Both the position numbers and the translations under genes were made by a program. From contig NC_064037.1 of NCBI RefSeq assembly GCF_932526225.1, forward strand, positions 11,886,203 to 11,950,202: 64,000 nt of DNA, read 5' to 3'. The DNA comes from Nematostella vectensis (taxonomy: Eukaryota > Cnidaria > Anthozoa > Actiniaria > Edwardsiidae). Below the pieces are notes generated by a model. The model was not told where the DNA came from. It did no database searches and saw only the letters and a program-made list of their open reading frames with translations. Below, piece by piece: positions 34,145 through 46,700 of this stretch (positions within the stretch are counted from its first letter, which is position 1; the number at the start of each line of letters is the position of its first letter).

Positions 34145-37100
34145 AGGTTTGTATTGCAATCTCAGTAAAACATACAATGGAAAACATGGGAACATGATTT
34201 AGAGCGATCTCTCACTGGTTCTGTTTGGCCACTAATCATAGTCTCCTTTGCAGCCGTCATACCATGGTGGCCCATCGTTATCTTAGCATTTCTCAAACAT
34301 GAAAAAAAATCGGACAAAAAAATTTAAGAAATAAAAAAAACGAGAAAAAACTTAAAGATTAAAAATCTAATAAAACTAAATAAAAGTGTGATTCTTGAAA
34401 ACTCTAGTAAGAAAAAAATTACAGAAAAAAACTATTTAATAAAAACTTGTATGAAAAAATAACCAAAGCAACGCAATGGCGAACTCGTGGAATTTTTGTA
34501 CAGAAAACATTAAGACTAGAATATGTCTAGGTGATGTATTTCCATCGATAAATTACTGGTACAGCCCCGACCCCCTGAATCGAGGGGATTGTGGGGATCG
34601 GAAAGGTTGGGGGCCAATGCTAACTCTCACCCAGTCAATCACTTTGTTATTTTATCTTATTTCAGGATCTGGAATCAGGCCCCTAGATGAGAAAAGAATT
34701 AGGGTAATGGGGCATTCTTGTTATTACTATTAATCTTACTATTTAATCACAGAGTAGAACATAAACATGAGATCTATGAGAATTCAAAGCAGTGGAATTA
34801 ACTAATCGTAGAGTGGATTTCACATGATGCCAATGGCTATCGACTGACATGGCTTTTTTAGCATGAAAGTCCCAATAAAAACAAAAGGTCATATAAGGCA
34901 GCAGTCATGTGATATCAACCCACGTCTGGTTACAAAAAATGTGGATAATTGCTATAAAATCAGATAAATCCATTTCTGAGAAATGAACATGGCAGTGCAC
35001 TAATATGTTGCTGATTAAAAATGTCCTATTGCCTTTTAAATGTATTTAATGATTGTGGTGACTACAACAAGACTGGACCAATATGCCTTACTATTATTTT
35101 GACTATATTGCTTGTGAGATATAGGGATATCATCCCAAGCACTTCATAATAGAATGCTGCCCCTTGGTTTTTGCTATATTCATGTTTCTGCCTGTTCATT
35201 TTTTTCATCTGTTTTTTTTCTTCATTAGCACGACTTTTTGAGTCTCAGCTAAAATATTGATGTAGTATTAAATGTGTGGTTTCCATTTGCCTTTTCATTA
35301 AATGCTTTTGAGGCCGCACAATGAATATGCATCATATGTGTCGATTGTTAATCTTTTGGTATCATGTTGGACTGAGCTGTCCGTTGTAGAGATTGTATAA
35401 TAATAAATTATACAATCTACAAATTATACAATATATAATAATAAATGTAAAATATTGTAGTGCCACATAGTAGCTGTAGCTTTTTTCCTGTTGAAACATC
35501 AGTGTAGGAAATTGAATTTAAAAAAACTGTATGATTTTTCTGGTTGCCTTTAGACAGACTTTTTCTTAATGATTTTTTTCTTAACTTCTTATAAAGCTTG
35601 AAAGTTATACAAAAAATTTAAATTTCTAAGGGATAACATACCACGCTTGTGCCGCGCCAGAGAGAAACTGTGTGCATTTTTCTGGTTGCCCTTAGACAGA
35701 CTTATTCTCTGAATGTTTTTTTTTTCTTAACTTCTTAAAAAGTCTAAAAGTTACCAGAAATTATAAATTTCTAAGAGATAACATCCCACGCTGACCCGGC
35801 GCTTCTCTGCCCCTCGCTCCAAAGAACATTATTCTTATTCTGATTTATTGATCCTTCAGGTCTCCTTACACAGTTATCCCATACTGGAAGAAGACCACAC
35901 TGGTGTTGCATCTATCTTACTGTAAAATGACTCCTAGAGAAATAAACTGCAACAAAATCTTATGCATTGTTGATGTTTGATTTTGATAGTTTTAGGCTGT
36001 TTCTACTCTTAGCAGGGTATCCAGTCAATTCATCCACAAACCGATTCGTCCACAACCAAATTGTCCACAAGTAGAGTCAATTCGTCCACACATAGTTTTA
36101 ACAAATAAAAAAGTAATACAGTAAGCAGAAGATTAGTTTTCATAAATTTAACAACTTTTTACATTTTAGAAGTCCAAAAATGCCAAAAAAAACCTTATCC
36201 TATGTAATGTACTTCAAATGTAGATCCCGATGTGATATTCGGTAAAGAGACTCAGCACAATAAAAAGTTATTTATGACAAATTCCAATAGAGTATGAAGT
36301 AATTTCCATCTATGACCATAAAGAAACCTTGTACCAAGAAGGTTTAAGGCAAATAGCTTTAGTTTTGAGGTAAAAACCCTCCAGTAACTAGTGTGGTGTT
36401 TATCTGCTAAAAAATCTTAATTGGAAGCTGTTAACAATATTTTTGTATTCTCCTGAGGGCGGTTTTTTTTCCCTAAATGCCTTTCTATATCAATTTCTAC
36501 TCTATAGGCATTCCTGTATAATTTTTCAAACTTCTTTTCTACACATTGGCCCCTCAACCGACCTGAACCGTCCTTCAGAAGTACTCACAACCCAAAAAAT
36601 TCATAAATGTAAAAAACACACAACATGAACATAATCAGGCATCAGTCTAAGGAATGAATGGTCTTGAAGATATGCATCCAACCAAGGTGATAGCAACTTC
36701 TCTTTTGTCAAATAATATCTCACGTTCTCTGAAAACTTCAAATCGAACAAGGGAATAAAAGCAGAATCACCCCTCTCAACGCTCAAAATACCACACAAAG
36801 GAAAGACATCAGCAAACACAGCCCAAGACACAAATAGATACCTTTATTCTGATCCTCCAGGTTTATTTACATGGCTTCAAAACACAATGTTCCACTCCTT
36901 GAAGGCTTGTGATACCACTCGGATGCCATTACGGATTGCAAAGCATTCTAAGAGATCCAGGGAAAAATTCACGAGGGAAAGGCTAGTCAACACTTCTTTC
37001 CCCAAAGTCAGATGTCTTTTCACCCCAAAGCCAAGCAAATTAATTCCAGGTCATACAGGCCCAGAATAGCAAGGTAAACAATTTTGGAATCAATTTGGTT

Positions 37101-37689
37101 TCAGAAAAGACAGCATTTAGAAGAGCTGTGGTGATTCATTAGAAAATTATTTTCTCATCCAGGCAAAGCCAAACAAGAAAAAAAATCACCATGAATCCAC
37201 CTTTGGTTGCAAATATCCATAAGCACAACACTCAATTATGCCCCAATAGACTTCATGATGTCCTAGGACACTCTCCCAATATGCTTATTTGTTTATTCAG
37301 TAGCTGTATTTTTGACGAAAAATTACAAGCAACCATCAACTTGTACTCACATTAGCACAATGACAAGGGATTGATAATGGGTCCGCAAAGCACTGTTGGA
37401 AAGCTAAGGATACCTCTGACTAGGTGCAGCGGTGTTCGACTTTGAAGGGCTGTATAAAACGTGACATAGGGGAGAGGTATCTGTTTTCAGTCTGTATTTT
37501 GTAAATTCAGCTCAAAAATAGCCAGGAGTCAACAGGTTAATGGCAGTGCAAAGAGTATTGATTTATCCAAAGCTTTACCCTTACATCACGTAAAAGCATG
37601 GACAAAATCTCGTTAAAACATTTTTGGACTGTTTGATGCTTTAATTAATTGTTTTCTAAACCTTTTTACAAGACGCCTTATCCCTGTAG
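34145..37689. other. intergenic region between protease 2 and EEF1E1
   Basis: The two flanking genes converge here. A roughly 150-bp tandem duplication lies at about 35527-35800 (TTTTTCTGGTTGCC, TTAGACAGACTT, CTTAACTTCTTA). A short array of TTCGTCCACAA-type motifs lies at 36020-36090. A minus-strand AATAAA at 37292-37297 could end the EEF1E1 transcript. A 76-codon minus frame at 36601-36831 has ordinary composition, but no start context, splice partners or recognised family. Confidence 0.45.
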
Positions 37690-40600
37690 TTAACTGTACA
37701 ACAAATTCCTAGGAAATGTTACCATCGATAGACTTGTTTTGGATGATAATAATGCCTGAACCTGGAATAAATATCAAGAATCAATAATAAAAAATAACAA
37801 GAGATAAATGTACTTGTCCAGAGAGGGGTTCCAAGGGGTCTAGACCATACCTTGCTCATGCGACAAAATGTGTTCAAGTCTGGGTGACATCTTTGTTAGT
37901 ACATAAGAATATGGTTTATTTTAGGTGTTCCTTTGGATAGAAAATTTTCTAGATGGATCTAGTGACCTATTACCAGAGCTAAAGATAATGATTTTTCTGG
38001 GCTTTTCCATTCTGTTTTTTTTTTCTAGACATGCCCCTGTGCAGTGCAAGATCTAGGACTGTTATTGGCTTTTTCAATTTTTGTAAAAAAAAAGTATGCA
38101 ATTATCTAACGAGAAGGATTATTTTCACTAAAATGGTAGCTCTAAATGGCACAACTGATTTTATTCTAGTATGTACAGTTATGTCTTACCGTTGAAAACC
38201 ACCGAGAAACATTAATCAGTTGCTCTCTTTCCTGACAGCTCATCTCAGTGACACTAGTATGTAAAGTCATAAACAGCATGACATCTGCTAAAGATAATCT
38301 ATGGCCAACCAAAAACACTCTATGTTGTAACTGCCAATCCAGCTCCTGAAGGCAAACAATGTAAGACAAAAAAATTAAAAGTTAAAATAGGCAAAGCCTC
38401 ATGCACAAGACCAAAGTGCAAACTCTAACAGGAACCAAACAAATCATGAAAAGATTTCAATGTAAAACATAGCAAAAAGTAAATATATATACACTCTCAC
38501 AACAGGGAGGACAACCCACTTTCTCTGTAATTTTGCAATTTATGAAAAAAGATAATACATCTTAAAATTCTGCACTGAAGACCTTATATCCACTGGAATT
38601 TCCAACTATGTCCTTATGATTTACAATGAAAACAGTACCTCCCTTTCTCTGGAATTTCGCAATTTATGAAAAAAAGATAATACATCCTAAAATTCTGCAC
38701 TGAAGATCTTATATCCACTGGAATTTCCAACTATGTCCTTATGATTTACAATGCAAACAGTACCTCCCTTTCTCTGGAATTTTGCAATTTATGAAAAAAA
38801 GATAATACATCCTAAAATTCTGCACTGAAGATCTTATATCCATTGGAATTTCCAACTATGATTTACAATGCAAACAGTGACATGTTAGATTTCAGTGCAT
38901 GCTGTCCTTTTTTGCATGGATAACTGTAGCTTGGGCACTATTCCCTCCATCAGGGGAGAGAGGTGGGTTCTTAAATCACACAGACTTTCATCATAATACT
39001 CATGGTGTCTTCAAGATTGTGTTAATTCTGTTTTTAGGGTACAGCAGGCTTTTAAAGAAAGACATACAATTTTTAGATGGACAAGTGTGTAACATCACCT
39101 GGAGGATAGCCTTCATCTGTGCTTTGTTATCTAATGCTGGTATCATCTCTATCTGCCAATACTCAAGCCATTGATCTATCTGAGCTCTTTCAAGGGGGGA
39201 TTCCCCTAATAACTTCGGGCAAGCAACTTGTGATAAATAATATGCCACTGTTCTTGTACCCTCGACTCTGACACCAGAAGGAAATGTGACAGATGGGGCC
39301 TACAAATGGTAAAAGCAGATTTTCAACTGATATTAAACTCTATTTACACAATTAAAGTAGTTAGACACGAGCCCATGGTTGTTCTCCGATTTTAAACAGA
39401 CGGGGATCATTGTCAGGATTTTTTTAAAACAACCCTAGAGGATAATAAAGAGGGTGTGGTCTGGTTATATTTTAACCCTAAAAGATACTAAAGTGGGCTC
39501 GGTTAGGCATGAATTTACCCCTTAAAAGATACCAATGATGGGCTCACAATCGAGTAGAGTGCACTTTCACAAAGTCAAACTAACAGATTATCCGAGGTCT
39601 AAAAAAAAGAATAGATCATTGTTAAGCTTGCTATTAATTATTGTTTCGTGGGTTGTGTGATTTTTTTCCTGGTCAGTGATCTAAAAACACCGATTGACAT
39701 GTTTAACACTCTTTCATTTGCTACAAGTTAGATCAAGGTAAATAAAAATCTGGGCATTCTCATTTTCACCCCTCAAAGATACCCAAGGCTCCAAATTTAC
39801 ACCCTAAAAGATACGATGATGATCCCTGTCCGTTGGATATAGGGGGTACCCCCCCATGCGACTTAAGCTCTCAATAACTGATAGCTGTAGGAAAGAAGAG
39901 TGTGGGACTATTATTCGACATACTGGTGTGTAATATAGCACAAAAAAGTTTTAAATATGCATACTGTTAACTAAAACAATAATACATCATATTTTTGTGT
40001 TTCTGTCCTTTAAAGTCTCGGTGAAGGTAAACGACGTGTCAGCGGAAAAAAATATTGTCGCGTCACAATTTTCACTACATGTATAAACATTATATCAAAT
40101 AAAAGATTTAAATTATCTCCTGCAAGCTTTACTTTTTGCAATAGCTAATTCCGTGTTTAAGTTTTGAGGCCTCAAACTCAAAAGTAGTTTAAAAAGTTTA
40201 ATCTAGACCATAATGCACCTTCGCGTCATTGCGCACGCACTTGCAGGTAATGGCTTCTCAATGACAGATAGATGATTTTAGTGTGTGAGGACTTTTTATA
40301 TTGTTATTTGACACTAAACAAAATATCACGAATCAAAGTTGGAACTCTCATTTCTGGCAAAATTTGGACACGAAAAGTGCTATAAAAGCGATCTTCAGTC
40401 GAAAATGAAAAATTCCTCACACACTTTATCACATGGCATAATTATCTATCAAAACCCCGAAAATTTGAAGGCGATATCTTGAAACCTGTCGCAAGGTTAC
40501 GCCTGACAAGCTCGAGTTCTTGCCTCAAAATAATACGCTAGATAAGTCAAAGATTTGGCGTGAATTCACGGTTAACGGGTCACGGGAAACAGCAAAGGCC

Positions 40601-41161
40601 CATTTTAGCCGTCTTTTAGAATGCGATTTATCAAAATCTAAGAACTATTTTAAATTTTAAGAACTATTGATACAGGTTTTGCAAAAACCACAAAAAACAA
40701 ATAGTGGTGTCAAATTTACCTTTACCAAGAACTTAATAGATGAGTGGTGGTAGTGGGGGGGAGGGGGTGGAGATGTAAACCTGTGTGTAGCATTGTAATA
40801 TTGAGGCGATTTTTTGGTTTGAAATCTTTTTCCTGCAATTTTTTGGAAGTAGAAAAACTTCAACGACATTCTTAAGGGGTAAAAACATTCATCCAGCGTT
40901 CAAAAGAAAACTTCTTTATGAAAGGAAAGCAAAGGATTGATGGCGAAAAACAGAAACGTGGACACGTGAGAGTTGGCCAGTTTTCGGCTTCGATGATTTT
41001 AAAGAAAATACATTATAAATAAATCGTACTCTCTCTCTCTCTCTCCTACTTACCTTTGCTTCAATTGTTTCGCTGATAATAAGCTTGTTGTCTCGAATAT
41101 CACAGACCTCAAGTAAATATGAAAGATTTTTACAACCGTTCACATACAAAGCGGCAGCCAT
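37690..41161 (-). CDS. EEF1E1: eukaryotic translation elongation factor 1 epsilon-1 (AIMP3/p18)
   Basis: Four exons on the minus strand, 41161-41054, 39299-39099, 38345-38190 and 37761-37690, all joined at phase 0, give 178 residues. The vertebrate protein has about 174. The C-terminal half is a GST-C-like fold with the family landmarks LSLADVMLF (121-129) and INVSRWF (147-153), and an ending PRNLLYS that aligns with the family's short C-terminal tail. DQWLEYW lies in the preceding exon. The family is a non-catalytic GST-like scaffold subunit of the multi-aminoacyl-tRNA synthetase complex that binds methionyl-tRNA synthetase. It also has reported nuclear roles in DNA-damage signalling. The start ATG lies in AAGATGGCTGCC, a context typical of housekeeping starts. 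The gene is divergent from the ankyrin gene 1.2 kb upstream. Confidence 0.92.
38517..38878. repeat. three-copy 125-bp tandem repeat
   Basis: Three consecutive units with TTTCTCTGGAATTTCGCAAT, TTATGAAAAAAAGATAATAC and ATTCTGCACTGAAGATCTTA lie in intron 2 of EEF1E1. The last unit is slightly shorter. There is no coding signal. Confidence 0.85.
39395..39834. mobile_element. about 440-bp MITE with AACRGACGGGGATC-type ends
   Basis: The left end AACAGACGGGGATCATTG and the inverse of the right end AACGGACAGGGATCATCA are imperfect inverted repeats. Inside are repeated CCCTAAAAGATAC motifs, the inverse of those seen at 25160-25280 and 29160-29230. This links all three sites to one family. It lies in intron 1 of EEF1E1. 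Confidence 0.6.
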
Positions 41162-42396
41162 CTTGAAATACGTTTTGATGAAGAGTAATACCTTTCGTAA
41201 CACAATTTTTTTTTTATCGCTCGTATGCGCATGCGCAGTTTAATCAAAACAAGGAAACTACAGAACAAAGACATTTTATAATTCTTGCAGGTCTTTAAAT
41301 TTGTCGGAGACACAAAAATCAGAAATAAAGATCATGATATAAAAGATTTTTTTAATATCAAAAAGCGCTTCTCGAACAAGGGACCCCAGGAAAGATAAGG
41401 TAAAGTTTTGATTTTCGGTTGCTTCTCTTTCAAAGCGCATTATATTATTACTTGTGTCTACTTGTCTTTCAAGCTAAAAACATCTCTTGGCTGTTCTTAA
41501 TAATCGTGGAAGTGTTTCAAAGCCAGAAACTTGTTATTTGGGCTAAAAATCGAGAAAATGGGAGACAGCCGTGCAGCTAGTTTTTTTTCCTCCTTTACCG
41601 GAAGCCGTGCATGTAGACACAGCGTTATATTATCATATGTCTTTTCGTTTGTAGGTTTTCCAGTTTACGTTGAATGTCGTTGTGAAGTCGTTTATGATAA
41701 ACGGCAAAAAGAGGTTTTCGAGGCAGGCAACGATATTGATGTTATCCAGAGCTGTTTGCTGATCCAATCCAAGTCTTGAGAATTGTGCGCCAAATTAAAG
41801 TGAAACGAAAACCAGTTGTTATTAGAAATTCATATGAGCGAATTATGCGAGTGACGAACCCAGATGTTTTTGGCTCTCGCGGGAAGAGAGTAACAAAGTA
41901 TAAAACTTGAATTCTACCTTGTTAATGTTTTGGTTATAAGAACGCTATTTGCCTTTGCCCGTTCCGGAAGTTAACTGCAGCGATGCTAAAAATAATTGAA
42001 ATCTGCGCGTGCTCGAAAAAGAAAACAATGATTTTTTTCCTATCGCGCAAAGGTGACGAATATGACTAACCGTTAAATGGTCAATAGCCAAGTATTACAG
42101 GTAAAGTCAGACAAAGTGTGATTTTTTTTTAATCGAATAGGCACATCATAATTGTTTTTAGTCTTATTATATCTTGGATGGAAGCGGAGCATGATGACAT
42201 CAACTCTCTTGTTGCGATGTATTTATTTTTGCTGAGAAAAAGAGGTCTTAAGATCACAAAAAAATATGCGCGCACTGGCGCGTTTTTGTTCTTTCAATTA
42301 TGCCATGCTGGGTTATAGGGATCATCGCTATGTGATATTTGAATTTTATTATGACGCACTTGCTTTATAGGATTCGTTAGCCGAAATCTGCATGCA
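41162..42396. promoter_or_regulatory. divergent promoter region between EEF1E1 and the ankyrin gene
   Basis: This 1.2-kb head-to-head interval should hold both promoters. Just inside EEF1E1, TTCAAGATGGCTGCC resembles a YY1-type initiator-proximal site. An 82-codon plus-strand frame (41531-41779) lies within; it has no recognisable family and may be chance or 5' UTR. Confidence 0.4.
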
Positions 42397-43448
42397 ATGT
42401 CTGCTAGACGAGCCCAAGTCAACAAGAAAGGTAAATGATAAAAGGACGAACAGAAGCCGAGCACTAAAGTCTATTTAAAACACATTACTTTCCACTTTCT
42501 GTCCTCCATTACTTTATTTTATGGGCTTTATTCTGATCTCAACCATATTTTTTTTTAGTCAGAAGCTTTAAGAAGATCAAAGTATTCCATGAGCCCCGCG
42601 AACTGAGCTCCCAAGATGCACTAAACGCCGCTCTCCTGCGCGCAGTGCACTCTGGGGACCCCCTGCGCGTGCGCAGTTGCTTATCACGTGGCGCGCAAGT
42701 GGAATGCGTGGACTCGCAAGGGCATACTCCTCTATTACTCGCCCTTTCGCCCAACCATGGCGACAGTGTGTCCGACATCGTCAGTCTTCTTTGCTCGTCT
42801 GGGGCAGATGTGAACTACACTAGCGGTACATTTTACGGGGATACTCCGTTGCATTTCGCGTGTGCGCGGGGCGAGAGCGCGATAGTAAGAGTTTTGCTGC
42901 TTTTTGGTGCGGACATACATGCTCGGAACTTTGCGGGATACTCTCCGCTGCACGTGGCCGCTTTGCATGGCAACGCTGAGAGTATACGGATATTGATTCT
43001 ACATGGTGCAGATCTACACGCGACCGAACTGTATTGTGGTTACACAGCCCTGCATCTTGCGGCTAAGGGTTGCCATAACGATGCTGTCAGACTTCTCGTC
43101 GAGTGTGGAGCGAGCGTGGATTGTCTGGATTTCACAGGTTTTAGTGTGATACGCAGATGCCAGTCGTTACAAATCAAAGAAATTTTCAAAGAACTTAATC
43201 GCAAGCCAAAGCGCTTAGAGGACCTATGTGGTTGGTCGTCAGGGATACTGTGCGTAAGAACCGCGGGCTCACGGGTTATGAGTCACTTCCGCTTCCGATT
43301 CAACTTGTTCGATCAAAAATTGAGCTTGAGAGTTTTTAAAGATACTATATCTGTATACAGAATTTTTCTTTTTAAAATATACCATATGATTTTATTCATT
43401 TATTGTGTAGTATTTCTTAATTTATATAAAAAGCTGGAGGATGATTAA
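42397..43448 (+). CDS. ankyrin-repeat protein, probably ASB (ankyrin and SOCS box) type, 3' end uncertain
   Basis: Exon 1 is 42397-42430 and exon 2 begins at 42559 (phase 1 junction). Read to the stop at 43448 the protein would be 307 residues. Five to six ankyrin repeats fill residues of about 35-205, with consensus pieces TPLHFACARGE, SPLHVAALHGN and TALHLAAKGCHND. RKPKRLEDLC then resembles the start of a SOCS box, which recruits Elongin B/C and Cullin-5 in ubiquitin ligases. After that the frame turns AT-rich and hydrophobic (FLFKIYHMILFIYCVVFL), unlike a SOCS box. A good donor, TGCGTAAGA, lies at 43253, so the true C-terminus may be on an unfound downstream exon. The start was chosen because the other nearby ATG (42392) runs into a stop after splicing. 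Confidence 0.75.
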
Positions 43449-43776
43449 CCGTATAGCGTCAAACTACCAGTGTCTAGGCCTCGCTTCCGGTAAAAGACCT
43501 CAATCCATAAGAAGATGGCAGCGATCACCGTTATACCGCGTACCAGATATGCACTTAACACTGCAATCTTTTGCTAAAAGATTTTATGGTTTATATCCAC
43601 AAATATATAGACGGACACTTTAAGCAGGAATTAGCCATCGTAGCGGGGCTAAAAGGGAGGGAGAGCGAAAGACCGTTCCTTTTGGCACTTCTACTTAGGC
43701 TAACCAGTAGTTAGCCAGATTTTTGAGAGAGAGACGGGGCTTATTTATAGAGAGGGGTGGGGGGTGGGGCTTGAAA
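43449..43776. other. short interval between convergent genes
   Basis: It separates the ankyrin gene stop from the transporter stop. A 60-codon plus frame at 43441-43623 has no recognised similarity. It could hold the missing last exon of the ankyrin gene, but no SOCS-like LPLP motif was found. Otherwise 3' UTR sequence is expected. Confidence 0.35.
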
Positions 43777-46700
43777 TTACTCTGGACCAATCTCCTCAAA
43801 TCCGTCCCGATCGCGTACACATTGCCTGCTCAAATTGCCTGCGACATTGCCTGCGACATTGCCTGCGCCTTCGAGCAATCTATCCCGAGGTTTCTGGCAG
43901 CAAGGTATCCCATAATAATCTTGAGCGGCTTCAGTCTCTTCTATTGTCTGGTGCATCTTGGCGAAGAGCGTTTCTGGCAGCCAATAGGAGAGCGCGCCAT
44001 TTAGCAGAGCAACCACGCCGAAAATAGTGACCGGGAAAGCAAGGGAGAGGCCTGGTAACTTTGCCTGAGGATACACAGAGAGCTATAAGCAATCCGCCAC
44101 AGGGTACCCATTGATAAGATGTTTGCAAACTAAGGTTCATACATCCACCACAGGGTACCCATTGATTAGCTTTACCGCGCACCACGCAAATAAATCAGCC
44201 ACAGTGTGCCACATTGTACCCAGGGTACAAATTGAATTGATTTCTTCAATACTTACGGTCATAGCAACGTAAGGAGACAGCATTGATCCTATGCGAGCAC
44301 TCGTCGAACCCGTGCAAATGGCGATATTTCTGTAAGTAATAGTGCATAGGTTCAGCTGTTATTCACATTCACCGGTCACCTGGCTACCTACAGCTAAGCA
44401 ATTATTGCATTTAACAAATAGATCTTATTCTTGGGTGAGTCTGTCCTTAATAACACATGGACCCTTGACCAATCAGAGCACCTGGATTACGAGTGTCGTT
44501 GTATAAATCATGTTGGAATATGTTGCGACGTAGCTCGCTCTCATGGACATGTTTGTCGATATTAATCATGCGCTCTTGGAGCTCAGGCGACTGTATAACA
44601 TCCCTTTTCCTCCTCATTCCTCCGCGCGCTCCAGTCCCCGCCTCTTCCGAACTTTGCGTCGCCCTGGGTCTAGGCGTTAAATACATCATTTGTACGTATT
44701 GTATTTTTTTCTTTTTTTCTCTTTTTGTCAACCGATTGAGGTGGTGCCAACAATACTGGGGCGACTTTGTAAGGGGATTTAGGCGGCCCCTTTAGGGGCA
44801 ATAACCGTTCCCAGGGAATCTTGTGTTAAGCATGCAAATTTGTGGCGCTAAAACAGTGGTGATGCGTAAAGAAAACGTATGCGCCATCGTAGACTCTCGA
44901 TCGTCGTAAATCGTTGCCCCTTCCTTCATGCAGTCCCGCTATTCTCAATCATCATGTAACCGTTACTAGTTCCAGGTTATCAATCATCAAATGATTCACC
45001 TGAGCAAAGTAGGAAACAATTCCGCGGTACTGAGGTACACCGCTGACCACATGATCTCTTGGAAAGTTGTACCGAACAAAGCGAGGCCCGTTGAGAGCAG
45101 CGGGTGATCTGGAACGAAGAATTTAACGTCGCAGGGCCGTATCAGGGGGTTCGGGCACAGGCAAGCTCTCCAATAAAATTAAGAGCTATATAATTCAAAT
45201 TTGTCAAGCATTGTTTTTTTCCAACTTTTATTTTCGTATAAAGAATTATGTAATCGAGTCACGTCATTGTCAGAGGCGGGAATCACAGGTTTTTAAAAAA
45301 GGATAGCTAGTATGCACTTTGCTATTTTCTGGAAAACAAAGGAAAGCGTTCATGAACTATCACATTGCCTCATTTTCAAAGGGGTTGCTGCGTCTTACCT
45401 TCAAAGATATTTATCAAGAAGAAAAGAGTTGAAGCGGAAAGAACTGCGCATACTCCTTGCGTAAGACGTCTGCCTAGTCTACCACAAAAATAAACAAAAA
45501 CTATCAAAAGGTTCAACACCTCAACCACCACCGTCACCATCACTACCACCACCAATAACAACAACACCAATAGCAACAGCATATAACCCCCATCCCCCCC
45601 CCCCCCCTGGACCGAAGGCGCAATAGACGAATTCGTCGGCGATTTATTTATTTATATTTTTTAGGGGGGGGGGGGGGTATAAATCTTACCTTCCCTTTCA
45701 GCGTTCCCTGTTCCCTGTTCCATATTTACACAGCTCAAGGCCTGGGTAGTTTGCTCTTAGCATCGAATAAAACTTTTTGCCTTAAACTTTGTTAACGTTA
45801 AATTGTTTACATTACATTTGTGTCTTTTTTTGTAAATTAATTGATACTTGTTACTTAATTAATAATTTAACTTATAACATGTTATGAATACTTACAGTAT
45901 TACATACTTACGGTATCTTAATTTGTTCAAATTTGACTTTCTTTTGACTGACCTATTGGCTGTCCAGAAATCATAATAAGATTTAAAAGCATTGCAAAAT
46001 AGGCCAGGAGTGTATAAAAGAATGCATATCTGTCATCCTTGCTTGGAAGACTTGCCATCATTATAGTAATGGACATCATTATAGTAATGGCCCTAGTAAA
46101 ATCTTTCAAAAAAGTTCTTGGTGGTAAGATGATGCTGTCACTCAAACAGTTTCAGGCTCTTGAAATATTGTGGATCACTTGGGGAAATCGACTCCAGGTC
46201 CATTGACCACCTAATGCTTCGACCCCTTATCAAATATTATAAGATTTTTTTCAGACTGTATATAGACATGGGTTTTCTATGGATTGTGATCCTTGGTTTA
46301 CTTTAGTTTGCTGAATGGTTTCTTTATCATTGTGCCAATTGTGTGATGATTATTTCATCAGTCCATTAATTTCGTGTCAATGGTAGCACTTTGGAGTCCA
46401 TTTTTAGTGTCCTAAGATTTGGAAGTGGTGAAAGCATCTATTATGGCCAAGCCTTGGTACGCCAATCAACTGAAAGGATTTATAAGAAAACAAATATTCA
46501 GAGAAAGGATATAGCAATGTCCTGTAGATGGGGCTAATATTTAAGTTACAATATAAATTGTTCCATTGTTTTAGTACACATGCCTAGGAAGTAATACCTG
46601 TTCTAACATTCCATTTTGGTTTGAATGGGGCTCTTCAAAGCCCTCCCATAACAACATTAGGTAAACATATTCAACCTTTATAGCTACCTTGCCTTTGCTT

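Noticed and set aside
36601-36831. 76-codon minus-strand frame near the EEF1E1 3' end
   Set aside because: EEF1E1 already ends properly at 37690. No family, splice signals or upstream exons were recognised.
41531-41779. 82-codon plus-strand frame between EEF1E1 and the ankyrin gene
   Set aside because: The composition is plausible, but there is no recognisable family and it lies in a divergent promoter. Not enough to call a gene.
45927-46145. Hydrophobic minus-strand frame inside SLC22 intron 5
   Set aside because: Flanking transporter exons join in frame without it, and it matches no transporter segment.
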